From CALEUX01 sp964608615 (GTDB lineage: Bacteria; Bacteroidota; Bacteroidia; Bacteroidales; Marinilabiliaceae), in the NCBI GenBank assembly GCA_964608615.1, contig CAZSQG010000021.1, positions 1-48,501 of the forward strand: 48,501 nt of DNA. The letters are read 5' to 3'. Under the pieces are notes generated by a model. The model was not told the DNA's origin and searched no databases. It worked only from the letters and a program-made list of their open reading frames with translations. Position numbers and translations under genes: made by a program. Each line of letters begins with the position of its first letter. Position 1 is the stretch's first letter. Below are positions 11,301-18,685 of the stretch, piece by piece.

Positions 11301-11842
11301 GACTAAGGATTTGCAATGTTATTCTTGAGAATACTAAAAAAATGAATCAGCTAATCAATGATTTATTGACATTTTCAAAGGTGGGACGTACCGAAATATT
11401 TGTTTCAAATGTTGATATGAAAGCTTTGGTTTTGGCGGTTATTGAAGATATGACTAATACTAATATTCAATTTAACGTGGATGATCTCGAGTGGTGTTTA
11501 GGCGACGTAAAAATGCTCAAACAGGTATGGGTTAACCTTATCTCTAATGCTGTTAAGTTTTCTTCAAAGAACTCTTATCCACAAGTTTGGATATCGTGTT
11601 ACAAAGAAAAAGATAGTTGTATATACAGTGTTCAGGATAATGGAGTGGGGTTTGACATGAAATATGTTGGTAAAATTTTTGAGGTGTTTCAAAGATTGCA
11701 TAGTAATCGGGAATTTGAAGGAACCGGTGTTGGACTAGCCATTGTTCAACGTATTATTCAACGTCAGGGAGGAAAAATTTGGGCCGAAGGAGCAGTAAAC
11801 CAAGGCGCAACATTTTTCTTTTCTCTTCCAGCTTCGACCTAA
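8318..11842 (+). CDS. Histidine kinase with periplasmic solute-binding domain and five PAS domains
   Basis: I place the start at ATG 8318 (1,174 aa), because a signal sequence follows (RLIFYFFVLFLIF); the open frame extends further upstream only inside the OmpA gene. Residues about 36-260 form a family 3 extracellular solute-binding domain (DTIKVKGDYYYPPFEF...DGFNIDLFRELAKEL), followed by a transmembrane helix (about 270-290). Five PAS/PAC units follow (about 305-420, 425-545, 555-675, 680-805, 810-935), each closing on a DITxxK-like strand. The kinase core has a HisKA box (SYSVSHDLKAPLRAIDGF, phospho-His in SHDL) and a HATPase_c domain with N (NLISNAVKF), G1 (DNGVGF) and G2 (GTGVGL) boxes. 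It should sense a small molecule in the periplasm plus internal cues and phosphorylate the response regulator encoded next. The overlap with the PorE-like gene makes co-translation likely. Confidence 0.93.
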   Translation: MNHNNNIIRLIFYFFVLFLIFPEKGLSKTTDQNVLLDTIKVKGDYYYPPFEFINKNGEPDGFNIDLFRELAKELNINYTLELDQWSKVRKELENGQIDVITGMMISSSRADKIKFSTPHSVMTHSVFSRKTDSFEKLSDLRNKEIVVQKGDMMHDFLLDTRLTNKIIAVSSQHEALDLINNGKHDAALIGSFQGFFLIKQYRFKNIRAFDINLAPQKYAIAVNSQNDELLWLLNMGLYQLKAKGIYDKLYYKWFGIYEDYSLFKKHKSAIIAFVIALLLMVFFIVTLRIEIKRAKSKIIVSESRYRDIFEKNHAVMFILDPDSGAIIDANPAAVSFYGYSKDSLIKMKLSDINTLAHEELRDKLQKAKEGNVHYYDFKHRMASGEIRDVEIYTGPVQFGSNRYLFSILHDVTDKKIVENALKDNEAKLNLIFNMAPSGMGITINRIFTDVNPTFCKMTGYSQAELTGKNARLVYCSDEDYDLVGSEKQRQIMDHGVGVIETRLKHRYGKIIDVIISSAAIDPNDLSKGVIFTVTDVTLQKEASRQIHLANERIRMHIENSPLAVIEWDNQHRVKMWSRQAEDLFGWTSDEVMNRSHLEWDIIYKDDIYAVNQDVNKLITGVETRAISYNRNITKDGRILHCQWYNSAVFDENGLLISILSLVNDVTNLKIIEKELIEERQRLAWIIDATRAGTWEWDIKKNEIFINEHFAAILGFNIEELQPLSFKRWREMIHPEDVEHSDVKLSEHFKNPLKEYELEARIRHKDGHWVWEHIKGRIMSYSPQGDPLFMAGMNTDINKRKTAEEQIKKSEMLLSIAGKLANLGGWSIDVLHNTVFWSEEVAAIHERPFGYSPTVEECIRFYSPEHQQRITDVVSRCINEGIPFDEEMQIITSTGRLVWVRNIGFPKRNENGDICIIYGGFQDITQQKKAEEEIKSLNTQLEQKVEDRTAKLLEANKELEAFSYSVSHDLKAPLRAIDGFTSILVEDHTKSLNQEGLRICNVILENTKKMNQLINDLLTFSKVGRTEIFVSNVDMKALVLAVIEDMTNTNIQFNVDDLEWCLGDVKMLKQVWVNLISNAVKFSSKNSYPQVWISCYKEKDSCIYSVQDNGVGFDMKYVGKIFEVFQRLHSNREFEGTGVGLAIVQRIIQRQGGKIWAEGAVNQGATFFFSLPAST

Positions 11843-11928
11843 TACTATTACAAAGAGCTTTGGAAGCTATTTATTTGTATATTAACAACTGAAACAATGC
11901 AAAACTATATCTTAAAGTATTATTTTCT

Positions 11929-12372
11929 ATGAACAATCCTATCTGTGATGACATTCTAATTGTGGAAGATAATCCATCAGATGCTGAACTTACCCTCAGT
12001 GCTTTCAATAAACTCGGTTTGTCCGAGTCAATTTTTATTGCAGAAGATGGTGAAGAAGCCCTGGATTATATTTTTTGCCGTGGAAAACATTGTTTAAGAA
12101 ATCCGGCCTGTCGTATTAAAGCTGTTTTGCTCGATCTTAATCTTCCAAAAATCAATGGCCTGGATGTTTTGTTGCAAATAAAAACCAATGAAATTACAAA
12201 AAGGATTCCCGTTGTGATAATCTCTTCATCTAATGAAGATTCGGATAAGACTACTGCTTATCAGCGAGGAGTTAACAGCTATGTGGTTAAACCCGTGGAA
12301 TATGATGATTATATTTCTACGTTGAAGGATGTTGTTAAGTATTGGATTAAGGTAAATGAGAGTTTACTGTAA
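11929..12372 (+). CDS. Single-domain response regulator (Rcp1-like)
   Basis: A 147-residue CheY-fold receiver without an output domain. It shows the acidic pair E13/D14 (ILIVEDN), the phospho-acceptor D69 (AVLLDLNLPKINGLD), the switch Ser (VVIISSSN) and the conserved KP motif (SYVVKPVEY). The long insert after helix 2 (DYIFCRGKH) is typical of Rcp1-type regulators that pair with phytochrome-like kinases whose HisKA box reads SHDLKAPL, exactly the type encoded just upstream. It lies 86 bases after that kinase and 10 bases before the hybrid kinase, so it can act as an intermediate carrier in a relay. The partner assignment is inferred from gene order and family habit. Confidence 0.93.
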   Translation: MNNPICDDILIVEDNPSDAELTLSAFNKLGLSESIFIAEDGEEALDYIFCRGKHCLRNPACRIKAVLLDLNLPKINGLDVLLQIKTNEITKRIPVVIISSSNEDSDKTTAYQRGVNSYVVKPVEYDDYISTLKDVVKYWIKVNESLL

Positions 12373-12382
12373 TTATTAAGAT

Positions 12383-15300
12383 ATGGATGAGAATTATAAA
12401 ATACTGTTAGTTGAAGATGTTCCCTCTGATGCAGATTTGGCTGAAAGAGAGATTCGCAAAATTATACCTAATGCCGTTATCAGTTTGGTTGATACGGAGA
12501 AGGAATTTATAATTGCACTGGAGGAATTTAAGCCTGTAATTATCATTTCTGACTATCAAATGCCCACCTTCGATGGAATGAGTGCTTTAAAAATTGCTAT
12601 TGACAAAGCCCCGTTGGTCCCTTTTATTATTTTCACCGGATCGATGAATGAAGATGTTGCCGTTGATTGCATGAAGGCCGGAGCTACTGATTATGTTATA
12701 AAGGAAGACTTTAGGCGGTTGGGGCCGGCAATTAAAAGAGCGCTTGAAATTAAATCCATAAAACAGGATAATTTGGTTGCCCATAAGGCTTTGATTGAAA
12801 GTGAAAACCGCTTTCGACGTATTGCCGAAAATGCCAATGACCTAATATTCAGATATGAGTTTTTACCTGTCCGTCGATTTTCGTATGTAAGTCCTTCGGC
12901 TACAGCTATTACCGGATATACGCCTGAAGATCATTATAATGATCCGGATTTGGGTATTAAAATGGTACATCCCGAAGACCGCCATTTTTTAGAAGAAATA
13001 ATTCTCAAACCGCAGGAATTGAATAAGACATACACAATTAGGTTTATTCGTAAAGATGGTGTTGTAATATGGATTGAACAGAAAAACGTACCCATATTTA
13101 ATGATAATGGAGATCTTTTTGCAATTGAAGTTATTGCCCGCGATATTACCATGCGTAAATTAGCAGAAGAGGCTACAATACAAAATGAACAACGATTCCG
13201 AAAGCTATTGGATGCTGTTAACAATATTTCGGTTCAGGGTTTCGATAAAAATGGCACTATTCATTATTGGAATAAAGCTAGCGAACGAATTTATGGTTAC
13301 ATTCAGGATGAGGCTTTAGGGCAGAATATTATTGATTTGATTTTTCCACCTGAAATGAGAACTGACGTTGGAAAGCGAATTCGATTGATGACCGAAAAAA
13401 ATGAGGTAATCCCTGCTGAAGAACTATTGCTAATGAAAAAGGGAGGTGAAAGAATTGCGGTTTTTTCCAACCGTGTTGTTGTTTCTTTTCCTGGAAAGGA
13501 ACCTGAATTGTATAGTCTTGATGTTGATCTAACCGAAAGGAACAAGGCCATTGAAGAACTCAGGCTAAACGAGGCCAGGCTTAGAAGTCTGGTAAGAATA
13601 TTGCAAAGCCCAACTAACAGTGATGAGCAATACTTGAATAAGGTACTGAATGAGGCCATAGAGCTTACTGAAAGTAAGTTTGGATACATTTATACTTACA
13701 ATGAAGATACAACGGAATTTAAAATAAACTCATGGTCGGATAACATAATAACCCGTTATGGTTTTGAAAAACCTCAGGATAGTTATGAACTAGATAGTGC
13801 TGGTTTGTGGGGGGAAGCAATAAAACAGCGAAAACCTATTATAATAAATGATTTTAAAGTTGATAAACCACAAAAAAGGGGTTTTCCCGAAGGAGATATT
13901 ATCCTGGAAAAGTTTCTTGCCTTACCAATTATTATTGGGGAAAAGATAGTGGCGGTTATTGGTGTAGCTAATAAAGCCACCAAATATCAGGAGTCAGATG
14001 TTTTACAGCTAACGTTGCTTATGAACTCGGCATGGAAAGTATTGGAAAAGAAGCAAAATGAATATGAAATACAATTGTTGTCAACAGCCACCGAGCAAAG
14101 TCCTGTGTCAGTTATTATTACCGATACAAAGGGAGTCATTCAATTTGTAAATGAAAAATTCATACAATCAACCCATTACACAAGAGAAGAGCTTCACGGA
14201 AGGGTTTTAAGAGTTTTCAAACCCGACAATAAATCTACGGAGCAATATCGTAATATCATGAATAATCTACAATTGGGATTGTTGTATAAGGGAGAACTAA
14301 AAAATATTAAAGATAATGGTGAAATTTATTGGGAATGGGTTAATATTTCACCCATAAGGGATGCAAATGGTGCCATCATCAATTATGTTATTCTGAGTGA
14401 GGATATCACTTCCCGAAAACAAATGGAAGCCGATTTGGTATCAGCGAAAGATAAAGCCGAAGAGAACGACCGACTTAAAACTTCATTTTTAAATAATTTA
14501 TCGCATGAAATCCGTACTCCGCTTAATTCAATTGTTGGCTATTCTCAATTGATCAATACAAATGAACCTGATTCGGTTAACATTAAGAAATACTCTGAAA
14601 TAATACTGCAAGGGAGCCAACAGTTGCTATCAATTATGGACAACATCATTAGGATGTCAGTGATTGAAGCAGGACAGCTAAAGATTGATAAAATAAAATC
14701 GAATCTGAATAAATTACTTAATATTGTTTATAATCAACTAAAATACAAAGCCGATCAAAAAAATATTCGTCTTCAATCCAATGCTCTTTTTTCACTTTAT
14801 GAAGCTGACGTTATTATTGATGAAATAAAAGTGATACAAGTCCTTACTAACCTTGTTGAGAATGCTATAAAATATACCGACTCTGGATTTGTTAACTTTG
14901 GATGTTCTGTTACTGCTAAAGAAATTCGGTTTTTTGTGGAAGATAGTGGTTTCGGAATCCCTGATAACATGAAAGAGGCAGTCTTTGAGAGGTTTAGACA
15001 GGGACCCGATCGTCCGGGTATAATTCAGGAAGGTCTTGGATTGGGCCTTTCTATTGCCAAATTATACGTAGAAATAATGGGAGGTGAATTAAAGCTGGAA
15101 TCAATAGAAAATAAAGGATCAAAATTTACCTTCGCCATACCTTATAAAGCTTCAATTGTTGAGACTATTTCTCCAAAATCAACAAATGATATATATATGA
15201 CCAGTCACAAAACCATATTAGTTGTGGATGATGTGGAGGTGAATCATTATTTGATTTTAGAAATTCTTAGCGATATGGATATTACTGTATTATATGCTTC

Positions 15301-15574
15301 CAACGGAAAGGAGGCTATTGAAATGGTGGCCGGGAAACCCGAAATTGATTTGGTTTTAATGGATGTAAAAATGCCTGAAATGGACGGTTATACTGCGACA
15401 AAAGAAATTAAGAAAATCAGGCCTGAGTTGCCTGTTATTGCCCAAACGGCTTATGCTCTTACTGGTGACCGGCAGAAATCCATTGAGCACGGTTGTGATG
15501 ACTATATCTCAAAACCAATTACACGACACTCATTGTTAGTTGTTTTGAAAAAACACCTCGAAAAATCAAGTTAG
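12383..15574 (+). CDS. Soluble hybrid histidine kinase REC-PAS-PAS-GAF-PAS-HisKA-HATPase-REC
   Basis: A 1,063-residue cytoplasmic hybrid kinase with no membrane segment. Domains in order: receiver 1 (about 1-125, phospho-acceptor D57 in IIISDYQMP), PAS 1 (140-260), PAS 2 (265-395), GAF (about 410-560), PAS 3 (565-690), HisKA (about 705-775, NLSHEIRTPLNSIVGY), HATPase_c (about 815-930, NLVENAIKYTD, DSGFGIP, GLGLGLSIAK) and receiver 2 (about 945-1060, LVLMDVKMPEMDGY, SKPI). A receiver at the N-terminus suggests it takes phosphate or binding cues from another protein, possibly the solute-binding kinase through the single-domain regulator. It has no HPt domain; an orphan HPt gene lies at 36709-37188. 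It is followed after 116 bases by the ABC transporter on the same strand. Confidence 0.94.
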   Translation: MDENYKILLVEDVPSDADLAEREIRKIIPNAVISLVDTEKEFIIALEEFKPVIIISDYQMPTFDGMSALKIAIDKAPLVPFIIFTGSMNEDVAVDCMKAGATDYVIKEDFRRLGPAIKRALEIKSIKQDNLVAHKALIESENRFRRIAENANDLIFRYEFLPVRRFSYVSPSATAITGYTPEDHYNDPDLGIKMVHPEDRHFLEEIILKPQELNKTYTIRFIRKDGVVIWIEQKNVPIFNDNGDLFAIEVIARDITMRKLAEEATIQNEQRFRKLLDAVNNISVQGFDKNGTIHYWNKASERIYGYIQDEALGQNIIDLIFPPEMRTDVGKRIRLMTEKNEVIPAEELLLMKKGGERIAVFSNRVVVSFPGKEPELYSLDVDLTERNKAIEELRLNEARLRSLVRILQSPTNSDEQYLNKVLNEAIELTESKFGYIYTYNEDTTEFKINSWSDNIITRYGFEKPQDSYELDSAGLWGEAIKQRKPIIINDFKVDKPQKRGFPEGDIILEKFLALPIIIGEKIVAVIGVANKATKYQESDVLQLTLLMNSAWKVLEKKQNEYEIQLLSTATEQSPVSVIITDTKGVIQFVNEKFIQSTHYTREELHGRVLRVFKPDNKSTEQYRNIMNNLQLGLLYKGELKNIKDNGEIYWEWVNISPIRDANGAIINYVILSEDITSRKQMEADLVSAKDKAEENDRLKTSFLNNLSHEIRTPLNSIVGYSQLINTNEPDSVNIKKYSEIILQGSQQLLSIMDNIIRMSVIEAGQLKIDKIKSNLNKLLNIVYNQLKYKADQKNIRLQSNALFSLYEADVIIDEIKVIQVLTNLVENAIKYTDSGFVNFGCSVTAKEIRFFVEDSGFGIPDNMKEAVFERFRQGPDRPGIIQEGLGLGLSIAKLYVEIMGGELKLESIENKGSKFTFAIPYKASIVETISPKSTNDIYMTSHKTILVVDDVEVNHYLILEILSDMDITVLYASNGKEAIEMVAGKPEIDLVLMDVKMPEMDGYTATKEIKKIRPELPVIAQTAYALTGDRQKSIEHGCDDYISKPITRHSLLVVLKKHLEKSS

Positions 15575-15690
15575 GGTGGTTTTTTTTCTAACATAACTCT
15601 GATGATAAAGATAAAAGAGGTGCATTGATGTCAAATATGGTTGTTGATTATTCGAGTAAATAATTGTTATACTTCAAGATACAAGCTGCT

Positions 15691-18666
15691 ATGAGAGAGA
15701 AATCACTTTATTCCGTAATCTCGATATTTGGTGTGCTGGCATCCAATAAGCCAGGTGCTGGTTTCAGCCTGTTCCGAAACATGCTTGAGGTATACTTGTC
15801 AACACAGTTTTCGCAGGAGACATCAATTGCAGGACTAAAATCTTTTGAGGAAAGAATCTCTTTTTATTTAACTGAATTTCAAAAACCAGAGATTGATAAG
15901 CACAAGTTTCTTCTGGATGAAATTGAGGCTCATTGCTATATCTTATCAAGAGAGTTTACAATGCAACAAAGGTTGCTGGTGCTTATTTATCTTTTGGATT
16001 TTGAATCTGTTAAGATTGTTGCAGATAGCGATATGTCATTGAGAGAGCAAATTATGGGTAGCATTGCTCTCCATCTAAAGGTTTCTTTGGATGATTATAA
16101 AGATTGTGAAGCGTTTGTTAGGGAATCTTATGAAAGTGTAAGTAATGCCAACGATCTGCTTATTTTAACCGATAATGAATACCTAAACATCCCTGGCGTT
16201 AATATTCTGTTTACGCAGGGAGTGGTTGGCAAATTAGTTGTTATACGCTTTGGTCGTTTGGATACTTTGCTTTTTAAAGTATCAGGTGAATCGCGTCTTG
16301 TTTTAGGTGGCAATCAGTTGTTTAAACATCGAACTTATATATTAGGGAAAGGTGATGTTATTTATATAAATGGTATTTCATCAATCAGTTACAATGAAAT
16401 AATCCGGGGTCTGGCTCAAACGAAAAAGTTCCCCGGCTTAACTTTAGATGTTACAAATTTGGAATATCGTTTTTCAAATGGAACTTATGGTATTAACCAG
16501 TTAAGTTTTTCGGCCTCATCGGGAGAGTTGATTGCTATAATGGGAGGGAGTGGCTCAGGAAAAACGACCCTGATGAACCTTCTTATAGGTCTTTTTAAAC
16601 CTTATAAAGGATCTATAACCATTAACGGGTTAAATGTTCATACAAATAAGAACCAAACAAAGGGATTTATAGGATATGTTCCTCAGGATGATGCTTTATA
16701 TGAAAATTTAAGTGCTTTTCAGAATCTTAACTTTATTGCTGATCTTTCGCTAACTAACCTTAGTAAAACAGAACGTTGTGATAAGGTAAATTACCTGCTA
16801 AAAGAGCTTGGTTTATGGAAAATCAGGAATTTACAGGTTGGAAGTCCCTTGGATAAAATAATAAGTGGAGGCCAGAGAAAAAGGCTTAACATTGCTTTGG
16901 AACTGATAAGAGACCCCGGAATTCTCTTTTTGGATGAACCAACATCGGGGTTATCATCCTCAGATTCAGTTTCCATTATGAATGTACTTAGGCAGGTTTC
17001 GAATAATGGGCGACTGATTATTCTAAATATTCATCAGCCTTCATCCGAAATATTTAAAATGTTTGATAAGCTTTTGTTTATCGATCAGGGTGGTTATCCT
17101 GTTTATTATGGACCATCAATGCACGTTATTTCATATCTTAAAACTAAATTAAGATTTGTTGATGCCCATCAGAATGAATGCCCTCATTGTGGAAATATTA
17201 ATCCTGACGATGTTTTTAATCTTACTCAGATTGAAAAGATACGTCCGGCTCTGGAAAAAAAAGATAAACGGCAAATCTCATCCCAACGCTGGCACAAGCA
17301 TTTTTTATCTGTCTCGGAAAAACTACCTAAAAATGAACATTTTCAACTTCTTGATGAACCTAAACTTAATATTCCGGGAAAAATTGAGCAATTTGGAGTA
17401 TATTTTTTAAGGAATTTATTAACCAAGATAAAGGATTATCAATATCTTCTTCTTTCACTTTTACTTACACCATTACTAGCTACTGTTTTAAGTGTTTTTA
17501 CACGACATATTAATCCCACTGTAGGGCATTATCAATATTATGAAAATGAGAATATGCCGGCGTTTATTTTTATGAGTGTTATTGTTGCCATTTTTGTTGG
17601 TGTAATGGGGGGGGCTACTGAAATTATAAAAGACCGGGCAGCTTTGAAAAGAGAATCTTTTTTAAACCTAAGTTATGCGGCCTATTTTTTATCGAAGCTG
17701 TTTTTTCTTTCTTTCCTGTCTGCTATTCAGATGTTCAGTTATTATATAATAAGCTATTCAATTCTTGATTTACCTCAAATTTCCGGCTTGTTTTTTATTA
17801 CTCTTTGGTTAACAGCTGTTTCGGCTAATGCTATGGGATTGCTCCTGTCTTCCTTTTTTAAAACAATGGCTTCAGTTTATGTTGCTATACCATTTTTGTT
17901 AGTTCCTCAAATTTTGTTTTCAGGAGCAGTCATTGATTTTAACAAAATTAATCCTGCTTTCTCTTCCGAAAGGTATGTACCTTCATTTGCTAATATTATG
18001 GTTTCGCGATGGGCTTTTGAGGGAATTTCAGTTGCGCTATTTACAGAAAATAAATACTCAGAAAGTTTTTATTTGTTTGATAAGGAAATGGCCGGGTTGT
18101 CGTATTACCGTAGTTTTATGATACCGGAATTGGAAAAAGATTTTTTTGGTGATTCTTATTCCTCCTCTTATTATCTTACTCCTGATTCGGCAAACTATAA
18201 ACTGGTTCAAAACGGAATAAGCAATTTGGAAAAAATTACCTGGCCGTTTTCTTTTTCTAGTGATACAATTAAAGGAGCGCAGTTTTTAAACTACCTTAGT
18301 AATGTGCGCAGTCATTTATCTACTGCTTATGATTCTATTGAGTTTGCCAAGGATGAATTAGTGAATAACTTGGGCGATAAGGATTATAATGAACTGAAAA
18401 AGATCTCTACCAATAAGAAATTGGAGGAGGTGCTAACTGATGAAAAAAATATTAATAAAGTAGTTGTTTCTGATAATGATTATATAAGAAAACTCTATCC
18501 GGTGTATTTTGACTCAGAGAATCCATTGGGAAAGTCGCATATTTATGCACCAATAAAGCATATTGGCTCGTCACCAATTTCTACACCTAAGTTTAATTTA
18601 TTGATTATTCTTTTGTTTACTGTTTTAATGTCTTTATTAGCCATAGTAAGGCCAATAAAGTATTGA
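15691..18666 (+). CDS. ABCG-type transporter with TerB-like and beta-rich N-terminal domains
   Basis: A 991-residue fused ATPase-permease. I choose ATG 15691 over an in-frame TTG nine codons upstream. Residues 1-150 are helical and resemble a TerB-like domain; about 155-240 are beta-rich with a faint FHA-like look (LVLGGNQL...YILGKGDVIYINGI). The ABC domain spans about 250-480: Walker A GGSGSGKTT (285-293), signature SGGQRKR, Walker B LFLDEPTSGL, H-loop NIHQPSSE. A linker carries CPHC near residue 497. The membrane domain (about 575-985) has six likely helices, with a long outside loop before the last. ATPase-then-permease order and the signature match the White/ABCG family, which exports substrates. 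The same architecture recurs in the protein at 21767-24859. The substrate is unknown. The 3' end is convergent, 19 bases from the neighbouring kinase gene. Confidence 0.88.
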   Translation: MREKSLYSVISIFGVLASNKPGAGFSLFRNMLEVYLSTQFSQETSIAGLKSFEERISFYLTEFQKPEIDKHKFLLDEIEAHCYILSREFTMQQRLLVLIYLLDFESVKIVADSDMSLREQIMGSIALHLKVSLDDYKDCEAFVRESYESVSNANDLLILTDNEYLNIPGVNILFTQGVVGKLVVIRFGRLDTLLFKVSGESRLVLGGNQLFKHRTYILGKGDVIYINGISSISYNEIIRGLAQTKKFPGLTLDVTNLEYRFSNGTYGINQLSFSASSGELIAIMGGSGSGKTTLMNLLIGLFKPYKGSITINGLNVHTNKNQTKGFIGYVPQDDALYENLSAFQNLNFIADLSLTNLSKTERCDKVNYLLKELGLWKIRNLQVGSPLDKIISGGQRKRLNIALELIRDPGILFLDEPTSGLSSSDSVSIMNVLRQVSNNGRLIILNIHQPSSEIFKMFDKLLFIDQGGYPVYYGPSMHVISYLKTKLRFVDAHQNECPHCGNINPDDVFNLTQIEKIRPALEKKDKRQISSQRWHKHFLSVSEKLPKNEHFQLLDEPKLNIPGKIEQFGVYFLRNLLTKIKDYQYLLLSLLLTPLLATVLSVFTRHINPTVGHYQYYENENMPAFIFMSVIVAIFVGVMGGATEIIKDRAALKRESFLNLSYAAYFLSKLFFLSFLSAIQMFSYYIISYSILDLPQISGLFFITLWLTAVSANAMGLLLSSFFKTMASVYVAIPFLLVPQILFSGAVIDFNKINPAFSSERYVPSFANIMVSRWAFEGISVALFTENKYSESFYLFDKEMAGLSYYRSFMIPELEKDFFGDSYSSSYYLTPDSANYKLVQNGISNLEKITWPFSFSSDTIKGAQFLNYLSNVRSHLSTAYDSIEFAKDELVNNLGDKDYNELKKISTNKKLEEVLTDEKNINKVVVSDNDYIRKLYPVYFDSENPLGKSHIYAPIKHIGSSPISTPKFNLLIILLFTVLMSLLAIVRPIKY

Positions 18667-18685
18667 TGAGGTTGATGTTTTGATT

